From Rhodocollybia butyracea (Eukaryota; Basidiomycota; Agaricomycetes; Agaricales; Omphalotaceae): a stretch of DNA of 64,000 nucleotides. The translations under genes and the position numbers were made by a program. Where the stretch lies: assembly GCA_015501585.1 (NCBI GenBank), contig JADNRY010000072.1, positions 124,001-188,000 on the forward strand, given 5' to 3'. Under the pieces are notes generated by a model that worked only from the letters and a program-made list of their open reading frames with translations, did not search any database and was not told the origin of the DNA. This document shows, piece after piece, positions 55,612 through 64,000 of the stretch (position 1 is its first letter; the number at the start of each line of letters is the position of its first letter).

Positions 55612-56659
55612 ACATTTTTTTTGGTACTTAGGTTCATCCATTTCAAATTTCATCCATCTTTTTTGCAGCTCGTGGCCTTTTTACTAAGTAATATGTGATC
55701 ATCAAGATTGAGTTTTTGAATACTTAGAGGCTTCCCGATCTTAAGTTCGCCTACTGAGCACAACTTTATTTGAACCACCACTGCTACAATTCTCATGTTA
55801 CCTAATCGAGAGTGTCTGATGCCAATGCCCGGCGGATGGGCGGAGTCGACGACCAAGTAGGGATCTGCACTGCGTAACCATAAGATACGGCTTACGGTCA
55901 CGGTAGCTTACTGAAGGCTGGGAGATCCATAAATGAGATCATGATACGGAAGATGTACTCTAAGCTTGCTGCTTGCTTGTTGTCCCGTCAAAAGTTGCCA
56001 GAGCACCGAATATCAATTCGTCCGATTCATGGGACAGTGACAATTACCACGAGATTCTATGTTTTCTAGGTCCTCATTGTGACTACTAGCTAGTGAGATC
56101 TTCATGCCCAAAAGGAGACACAACTTCAGACGGTAGACCTACTATACCATCATGATGTCGCAAAATTCATCTCGAATATCAGAGTGATGTTAGTAGCTAA
56201 GGGTCAGATAAGGTAAAGTCCAATCGAGCACGGTGTACAAGCAGTTAGCTCTCAAATGCTTATCCTGAACAGCATAGCAGTGGCAAGCACGGCGTAGTGA
56301 ACCGGTGCCTACTACATGTAGCCTGTTAGAATTTGGGATTTGTGCAATCTGTAGGTGTACGAGTAGTTCCCGTGGACGCTCCGCGCGCCCAAGACCCCGT
56401 TCTCCTTTCCATCGGTTGGAGCCCGTGCCCCGGCACTTCCAAATTGGACATTATTTGATTTCTCACTACTCCTATTTCTTCCTAATTACTTTTACTCTTG
56501 AGGGCCGCAGTAGTCTCAAGTTTTCTCCCTTGTCTAACTTGACTACGAGCCCTCAGGTAAATCTTCTTATCATAAGTTCTCTCTATTTTCTAACTTGACT
56601 GTGGACACATGTAGTTACTTACAAGCCATTTGGTTTATTCCGCGCTACCCTCCCTCCTG
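55612..56659. repeat. Intergenic with duplicated flank
   Basis: About 56090-56360 shares GGCTATCCTGAAC-GCATA-type sequence with 23990-24300. No gene recognised. Confidence 0.45.
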
Positions 56660-56873
56660 CTCCCTATTAGGGATCCGCACCGTAACCGTATAATACGGTT
56701 GACGGTACGGTTACGGGGGTAGCCGTAACCGTACCGTATTGCTTCTCAACATCGACTTTACGGTACGGCTTGGGTACGGGATTCATACCGTATAGACCCG
56801 TAAAAGACAGCCGTGTACGGCTACAATACGGCCGTACTTTATTACCAGTATTGTAGCCATAGTTTATTCACAA

Positions 56874-57110
56874 GTGTATCAAATGGCATGTAATTTTATG
56901 GCAATCCGAGGTGTGTACTTATTTATTGCGTTATTTCTCTCAAATGCTCACTTCATGCAAGGCTCAGCAGTTGCAGTAGAGCAGATATTCTCAGGTGGAA
57001 GGGATACCATATCCCTCTGTTGTGCTTGCTTGAAGCCTGAGACCATTTGCATACTTATCTGTACAAACATCAACTCAGGCTTAAGAGGAACGCACTCAAG
57101 GATGGCTTAA
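56874..57110 (+). pseudogene. hAT transposase C-terminal dimerisation domain remnant
   Basis: MACNFMAIRG, then after a likely intron (about 56911-56961) SAVAVEQIFSGGRDTISLCC and ACLKPETI. These match the conserved hAT C-terminal motif (xMAIxGS-VxVExIFSxGRDxISxxRxxLKPETI). Two positions normally occupied by Arg read Cys. The upstream RNase H-like catalytic core is missing. Confidence 0.82.
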
Positions 57111-58800
57111 AGGTAGGTAGGTAGGTAGGTAGGTTTTACCGGCGCGGTCCCATTAAGAAACAGCCGGGTTCCACGCTATACATATCGCGCTTGTGATATG
57201 TGCCGAGGGCACCCGTCTCAACCGTTGCTGTGTACACAGGCTGGATCCTGGAACTCACAAAAGCTTTGACGGGCACGAGAGGGCCTAGTAAAGAACACAT
57301 TCGGTAAGGAACATATTCAGTACAGGGGCTCTATATTATTTAAAGACGCAACAAAATATATCAATGAGTAAATTAGACGTGTATCTAAAGTACGACAATG
57401 CATATAGACTTTCTCGTTAAGACAAGACATCACTCTCCTCCGGTGTGCTAAGTACTTCAACTCTGGATCTGGGGACCCATCCTTACTAGCGAATAAATTC
57501 AGAATGTCAAAGACATTTAGCCAGCAAAGGCAACAGTCGTTCTCTGAATAGTAGGTCTCGCGGGGGGAAATGAAGTCAGAGTGTGAGTAAGCTTAGGTGA
57601 TGGTCTGCATGCCTTCTCCAGAAAGGTATGGTGGATTAAGGAAAGTGAGGGGTTACCATTGCATGATAGGAGGGCGTGGCCTTCATCTTCAGTTTCTTCC
57701 TGACAGAATTGGCAAAGCTGCCATTCTCTCAGGATGAAAGGCATGTACCTCTCGGTGTAGCATAACCGCTCTACCGCCAGTCCGCCACTGGTTCATGAGA
57801 CAATGCGAGACGACGTGATGAGACGGATGAAAGGATCTCTATGCTTGGGCACTTTAATAATGGTTAAGTATGGCCTTACTAGGCATAGTGCAGGTGTCGA
57901 GATCATCCAGTTGTTGTTCACGTTGTATTGCACACGATGATTGAGGAGATAAAGTCAAGTGGAATACAGGATACATGTCATAACGGTAGCTTTGCACAAG
58001 CGCGCCACATCTTTCCTGGTGGTTTTTATGTGTTCTCTGTCATGTAGGTGGGTAGAGCAAATGACAGGGACAGGGAGGCGGGATAAGACTAGCAATACAT
58101 TGTTTACCCAGATGGCGCACCTTGCAATATGATTAGATGAGAGCGATAGTAGGTAGTCCCGGTAACCAAGGCTACTGATGATTACACCTTTTACATCATT
58201 GGCCTTGTTGTATGGTGTGGGCAACTACATCCTCTCTTCCCTAACCCTTTAGGCGGCTTGGGTGCACAAGAGCAACTGCCGTTGATTCCGCCAGTAGTCT
58301 TCATTAACATGTTTTTTTAACGGCTATCGACTAGTGTTGGAACTGCGTGTACAATGTTCATAAGGCTATCAATTATAGATGATGTTGCGTGTGCAATGGT
58401 TTTGTGGAGATGTGTATAGTCCAGGCCGTCCTCTATAGGGGCGCAGATTGAAAGGGGCTAGTTGCTTGTCGTCAACTGTGACTTTCACATCACGCAAGTC
58501 AAGGACATATACCGTCAAGGGGCACCAATCCGCCTCCACGAGTCTTTCTATGGTCATCAACGTCCATTTTCCACCAATGTCAAGCCCTTTCACTCGTCAC
58601 AGGGGTACTGAGGTCAAGTGCGAGTACAACTTCCACATCATTGCCTGTGACCTTTTCACCCAATAAAGACAGTGTTCGTAGGAACTATCCATGGTTATAT
58701 GGTAGTTGTAAGGGCAGATACGCTCCTCTGAAGGCTTTCTTCTTGTTGTGGAGGATTAGCGCCCGTTAGATGATGATGGTTCAAGGAAAAGTCATGGCGT
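57111..58800 (-). mobile_element. LINE (non-LTR retrotransposon) 3' fragment
   Basis: The minus-strand ORF at 57744-57517 carries CQFCQEETEDEGHALLSC, the Cys/His motif found at the C-terminus of many fungal non-LTR reverse transcriptases. The ORF at 58224-57955 (SLGYRDYLLSLSSNHIARCA, LLVLSRLPVPV) is the region just before it. The fragment ends in a (CTAC)n tail on the minus strand, (GTAG)n at 57111-57133 on the plus strand. 5'-truncated, as expected for LINEs. The 5' boundary near 58800 is approximate, and the ORF at 58369-58593 is unassigned. Confidence 0.7.
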
Positions 58801-58888
58801 AGAATATCTTTTTAATAAAATGCAATTTTTACAGCCGTATTGTACAGCCGTAACCCGTATTTATACCTGTACCGTACCATAAGGGTTA

Positions 58889-59449
58889 GTCCTGCAACTT
58901 TTTCAGGGTGAAAAATTCAGATGTCAAAATATTTCGGATGAGCGGAGCGCTCAGGACGGAACACATGATATACAGTAACAGATGACAATATGTGACTAAC
59001 ATCGTTACTCGTCGTTATATTGCCATCTGGTACTTATTTTAAGTTGTTTTTATGATTTTTTGGCATGTTTTGAACTCTAAGCTGCGTAGAAATGGAATCA
59101 GGAATGCCATGGCCCAAGTTTCACTGCTATCTGTACTCCTCAGGGTATAGAACTGTGTAGTCAGGTCTGTGTGCACAAGAAGAAAGATACAAGGTCATAC
59201 TAAGAATAAAATGTAGCCAAAAGAATACACATGATATAGAAGAGTATTTTCTTTCATTTTCTCCTGTTCTGTGCTCTTTATTATACCTTTGCACCTCCCT
59301 AATTCATAGTAATTGCATGATCCTACACGACGTGACAAAAGGTGACAACAAGGTCATTCTATTGCGCCATCATACGACCGTAGCGCCTTGTAGCGCTGGC
59401 CAAAGATATTTTGATGCCCGAAATTTTCACCCTGAAAAAGTTGCAGGAC
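58889..59449. mobile_element. TA-flanked TIR element nested in the hAT element
   Basis: Ends GTCCTGCAACTTTTTCAGGG and CCCTGAAAAAGTTGCAGGAC, with TA on both sides (58887-58888 and 59450-59451). 561 bp, no coding capacity. Mariner-like by its TA duplication. Confidence 0.75.
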
Positions 59450-59550
59450 TAAGCCTAAGGCATTTCTGAAGAAAATATATGGTACGGCTATGGTACTACC
59501 AAGTACCGTATGAAACCGTAAACAGTACGGTGCGGATCCCTACTCCCTAT

Positions 59551-59852
59551 TCCTTTACCTTGTCATGGACATACAAACATTGTACTAAAGTAACCCTGCT
59601 CTGCGCTAATCTATTCACTCAGGGAGTCGTCGCTGTCTTCAGGACGACTCCCGTGTCAACCTAAACTCTCGTGGCAAACAAAATGGCGCCTTGTTGATTA
59701 GTTGAAATTAAAGAGTGATTTGTGTCTGATATACCGCGAAACATCAAAACCACCCTGGAACTCTTGAGCGATATTGATAATTAAGAGCTACCTACTTGTT
59801 GTGCCCAATCTATTTTGCCGCGTAGGTAGGATCTACATCAGCGCATCGCTTT
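59551..59852. other. Unassigned sequence
   Basis: Nothing recognised. Confidence 0.4.
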
Positions 59853-60225
59853 CATCAGGAAAAGCTGTTTTTGCCTAGGTGACCCTAGAGTGGCCTAAAG
59901 CAAACTAGGTGACCTATGAATCCTATGGCATCCTAGGAATTTGGGCTTGTCCCTTGCCAGTCAAGGCTCTTGAGGATTCCCTAGGGTATCCTAGGCAAGC
60001 CTAGGTTTGCCCAGGTTTGCCCAGGTGTTGCCCAGGTGTTCCCCAGGTGTTCCCCAGGAGCACCTGGGCAAACCTGGGCACACCTAGGCTTGCCTAAGGA
60101 ATCCTCAAGAGCCTTGACTGGCAAGGGACAAGCCCAAATTCCTAGGATGCCATAGGATTCATAGGTCACCTAGTTTGCTTTAGGCCACTCTAGGGTCACC
60201 TAGGCAAAAACGGCTTTTCCTGATG
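59853..60225. repeat. Long palindrome with tandem CCCAGG loop
   Basis: Arms of about 160 bp (CATCAGGAAAAGCTGTTTTT outward; CTAGGCAAGCCTAGG-like inward) flank a centre with four to five CCCAGGTGTT units. Probably a non-autonomous TIR element; no clear target duplication. Confidence 0.75.
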
Positions 60226-61844
60226 TTCTTGCTTTCCGTCTATGCTCCTGCTAAGCGTGCGCTTGGGCGGCGGCATTGGCATCGGCAAACACATTACATA
60301 CATTCATAAGTTTCTTTCTTGACCTGCGACTAACATGAAAGCTTGGACTCGAGCTTAGAATTGGAAATCTCCGCTTCGCTTTACTATTTATCCGTCTTCT
60401 GTATCGATTTGTGCCCCTGGAGCTTGCGAGGATCTTCAGACCGTGCAGAAGAAGCAGAAGGCAAGCACAAGGTGTGGTGATATGCTGACTCTGGGCTATG
60501 CATAAAATGCTACTATGAAGCTGAATACCTCACACCAACACCAACACACACCAAAGACTAACATGAGTTCAAGGGGGTTATCATTGAACAAATCAGAATT
60601 CTTATTGCAAGTACATACATCTGCATCATATTTACAAGGTTGTGATAGATTTTCTGTCTCGAGATTCTAAAAAACTCGGGCGTGCTTTAATCTTTATCTT
60701 TCAATTGCCTGAACTTAGACTTTACACTAAAAGTACAATTGACAGAGAGAGTATGCGCTACTCACAACACTCTCACTGCTATTAACTTTCTGGAGCATAA
60801 GGTAGTTACTGAGGACTTTGGTTTTCTTTCTTTATACTTTCTTATTTCATTTAACTTGTACTCTTGTTTAATGTGCACTTGTCACTAGAAGACACAAACC
60901 AACCACACCAACCCTGTAACAGGAATGGGGGGCGGAAAGTGCTTCCCTCTATTTCGTGGGGGACACCTTCTTATATACTGTATCTCAATATCACAGTGTA
61001 AAATACACCATACGAGTTGTGCGGGAGTACATATGCTCTTGTTATTCAATAAATAGCGCATGAAATATTTATTTCACGCGCTGTCTTAAATCTGCGGGAC
61101 GCCGCGGCATGATCTTGGAATGATCCCGGAACCTCGGCACATCAATCTCCTCGCATCAATCTCCTCGGGGTCGGCGATGTATTAATCTCCTCACATCAAT
61201 TTCTGATGGGAAGTCCCGTTTGGACCGTTTAACGTTGATACCTGTTCCTTCTGTCTAGTAGTCTTCTAGTTGTAATAAGATACCTTTGTATCGCTTCAAT
61301 AGTCTGAATATAAGTCATATTTGTGGTGGGTTTCAGTATTCTTTGCACTATCATTGATTACAACTGTGTTCTGTTGCCGAGACTCAGTTTTGATGTCATC
61401 AACAATTAACATCTGTGTCTTTTAATGATGCCGTGCGGTAACGGCGGATTCTAGAATACTTTGTACAGTGCATATCTTTAATACAGCATGACTTGGTGCC
61501 AAAAAACACGCATATACTGCATGTTTTATGCCCAAACAAATCTGGGCCGTATCAGTGGTGAAAAAGATGGAGAAAAGATGTGAACGACCTCTGTGGGTAC
61601 AGTGAATAATAATGTATGCGTGCAGTCCATTATGCATTATCCGCACACATATAAGTGACATGACTCACTGACTCGGTCTTTCACGTCAAAATAGGCTGGC
61701 AAGCTCAACCAACTAGCAAGTACTTTGGTGGTCCTGCCAGTCAGTACTTAAGTGCCCAATCTGGAGCTCGCTATCCTCACAAATGACGTATGGTGTTCTT
61801 ATAGGTTAAAACATTAACTTTCCATCCAACGCAACATTGTAGAA
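60226..61844. repeat. Intergenic with exonuclease-copy flank fragments
   Basis: 60405-60460 matches the flanks upstream of copies 3 and 4 (GTGCCCCTGGAGCTTGCGAG), and 61680-61760 matches 34060-34110 (CAACTAGCAAGTA). The about 1.2 kb in between looks inserted but has no recognised identity. Confidence 0.5.
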
Positions 61845-63100
61845 ACCAAAACGACAACTTGAAGAGCTCACAAGAGTTTATAAGATCGACTATCGATATT
61901 GATACACAGCTCGTTGTATATGACCGCCTAGTCAAGCCCGTCAAGTCTGTTACTAATTATCTTACCTGGTGCGTGCCCAAAATTGATCAATCTGGACTCT
62001 CATTCCATGGTCCCTCACAGATGGTCTGGAATTACAGCTGAATCGCTCGTGACAGCCACCACTAGTCACCACCAAGCACAGGTCCTCAAGTTACTCAGCC
62101 CAGCCTCGTTGTTCACACCTAAACCCAACCTGTTTTCCATTCAAAAAAACTACTTCTGCTTCCTCTCCCTCTCCACCACTAACCTTGACTCTCCTAGAAC
62201 ACTTGCTAGAATCTGAACTCCAAGGTCTCAAAATTGCACACTCATTTTGTGTGTTGACACCTCGCCGTTCTATTCGCACCCCTGTGGCCGCCCACTGAAA
62301 CCTGTCCTCACAAAGAAATGGTGCGGATGTGAGATACAGGTCCAGGGAGAAGGTGGCCATGACCCAGAGGAAGATGCGTGTGAGACAATGGAGCTTGTAC
62401 GGAAGAAGGTTGAGAATGGAAGGGAGTTTGGGGAGTTCAGAAGAGCTGTTTGAGAGAATTGGGAGAGCTGTTAAGAGGTCGTCTTGGGCTACTGGCACTG
62501 GTGGAGAGAAGATACAGACCGCGGTGATTGATCATGGGAATCCGGGGATGATGCATGGGAGTAAGGCTAGTATGTGTTTGGGGTGCAAAGATGACGAAGA
62601 GGTTGTGAAGAAATTTGTGGACATGGTTGAGTCTCATGGTTTTGTGTTCATGAGGCTGATGGGGCTGGCAGGGGTCAGAGGCTATGAGTGGAATACATCC
62701 TCCATTTGGTTTTGTACTAATCATTTTGATGTCTGTAAGGGTAACTGCCCGTGCTAATCCTTCTGAAGGCATCCCCTGGCATTACCACTGCACCTCCCCT
62801 CCAACAGCACCTACACCCAAAATACTTTCCACACTCCTCGAAATCTCTACTCACCTCCAAACCATCCACTCGTCCCTCCCTGCCCGTTCTGCCCTACTCC
62901 TATCAACTGGACACTCTGACCCCTTGGATGGCGGAGTTGAATAAAAAGAAAAGCAGCGTTCAATGCATCAATTCGGAAGGGATTGTCTGTGGGGCAACTG
63001 GGTGAGGGTGAGCAATGGATGGCTGCGGATATATGGTATTTGGGATAGGTGGTAGAGCTGGAGAAGAGAGGGTTGTTCTTCTTACTAGGCGTGAAACCTT
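61845..63100 (+). pseudogene. Rex1-like exonuclease copy 5, 5'-truncated
   Basis: Starts at the same junction as copies 3 and 4 (GAAACCAAAACGACA), then GAGCTCACAAGAGT. It retains the exons after Exo I. Exo II is frameshifted. Exo III (GHDPEEDA) and the GNPGMMHGSKAS and GCKDDEEVV regions are recognisable with a short deletion near 62440. The last exon is decayed (GGGATAGG instead of the Glu-rich end). Inactive. Confidence 0.85.
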
Positions 63101-64000
63101 TTGTAATTTTACACAGGAAGGAAGAACTTGAAACCCTGCCATCCTCATTGTTACATTTCTTAAAAAATGGTTTGGATGCCTTCAGCGCTACATTGTAAGT
63201 GAATTCAGGAATGCTACTCCATTAGTTCCGCTGTAGCCACGGGCATGATCTGTTAGGACTGTTACGCTAGAATGGTTCTCCTATTCTAAATAGCATCTGG
63301 AACAACTTTACCATCTCTTTCCTTTCCTTCCTTCTCGTAGCTACTGCAAGTGCATATGCTAGTCCCACCCAGTGATCCAACCCTGGTTCAATTCATTGGC
63401 ACAATCTCAGTCATTTGCTTCCTCTCCTTTTCTTTCCTTCCACCTACTATGATCCGGTCTCATAGTATATTCCCGGATCACTCTAACAAGTCGCAAACCA
63501 GAATGGTTCGGTGTTTGATAGTGTTTGATCTTTGTCCATGTATCTCTGTGTATGTAATTAGATGTAAGTCTACGTAAGTACACAAAAGCAAAGGAGATTA
63601 GAGGAGGTTTGAAATACCGAGGTGGCGGAAGCTCATCCTGTAAATGTTCTCCAGAAAATCCTCACTTCAACATTAGGTATGGTCAGTTCTCAGAATCGCG
63701 TTGGATTCACCAAGCAATTCAGGAGCGATTCAGAGGACTAGAATCACCTCAGAATCTGACCGACACCCATCTCAAATGTCTGATGTCATACCATGAACGC
63801 TAAACAGCCATGCCGTGTTCTATCCAAAATAATCATATGTTTAAGTTCCTTCTCCGCTTTTTTAAACAATCACACAAGCTCTGCAAGAGGAGGAGTGCAA
63901 ATAATACACAGCTGATGCTTGATCTCTGCCTGCTGCTCAAAAACCAATGTTGGCCTTGGGAGGTTAGTAGTTAGGATGAGCTCCACAATTGTTTTCGCAT
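63101..64000. repeat. Exonuclease 3' flank, duplicate of 35389-35935
   Basis: 63285-63640 is collinear with 35570-35935. Beyond 63650 nothing was recognised up to the window end. Confidence 0.55.

Larger units (their letters stand above)
56668..59542 (+). mobile_element. hAT element with nested insertions
   Basis: Termini TAGGGATCCGCACCGTA and TACGGTGCGGATCCCTA, with a perfect 8-bp duplication CTCCCTAT at 56660-56667 and 59543-59550. Subterminal regions are full of CCGTA/TACGG motifs, typical transposase-binding clusters. A C-terminal hAT dimerisation domain is encoded at 56874-57110. The rest of the transposase is deleted. A LINE 3' fragment (about 57111-58800) and a TIR element (58889-59449) are nested inside. 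Confidence 0.92.

Noticed and set aside
57111..57133. Telomere-like or random microsatellite (GTAG)n
   Set aside because: The unit is not the TTAGGG of fungal telomeres; its position fits a LINE 3' tail.

Overview
The window looks like a gene-poor, transposon-rich accessory region of a mushroom-forming basidiomycete (Agaricomycetes). The reasons are the short introns of about 50-60 bp, an F-box/LRR protein of the agaric type, a multi-intron OrdA-like cytochrome P450, a GH76-type secreted enzyme with a C-terminal membrane anchor, and several fungal transposon classes. I cannot name the species. All assignments come from reading the sequence; no database search was run.

Layout. 1-421 is a palindromic TA-flanked element. 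879-3305 (minus) is a GH76-like gene. 4277-4809 is a PIF/Harbinger-like MITE. 5475-11436 is a decayed DIRS/Ngaro-type tyrosine-recombinase retrotransposon (minus) with split direct repeats in the order A1-ORFs-B1-A2-B2. It carries two nested insertions: a 1157-bp element with a nine-unit hairpin array (6187-7343) and a small LTR element with one ORF (9398-10865). 11878-16760 is a broken copy, and 18360-20810 the intact copy, of an F-box gene block; the broken copy was split by several elements.

20902-23292 is the most complete copy of a Rex1/REXO-like DEDDh RNA exonuclease gene. Four further degenerate copies follow on the same strand (28655-30472, 34208-35388, 44225-45310, 61845-63100), some with their flanks, so this locus has been repeatedly duplicated. 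25111-28472 holds a conserved fungal hypothetical gene and a C2H2 zinc-finger gene. 31287-33555 is a cytochrome P450. 40916-41579 is a small secreted protein. 42778-42871 (minus) is a tRNA-Ala(UGC) with a short intron. Two paralogous small secreted proteins lie at 46057-47273 (minus) and 54882-55611 (plus), with similar TATA-box promoters. 56668-59542 is a hAT element with a perfect 8-bp target duplication, containing a LINE 3' fragment and another TIR element. The rest is mostly repeat debris and unassigned sequence.

The genes do not form an obvious pathway; what links the region is duplication and nested transposition. Several otherwise good genes (exonuclease copy 1, P450, the hypothetical/zinc-finger genes) are broken only by one-base contractions in homopolymer runs, so assembly error must be excluded before they are called pseudogenes.
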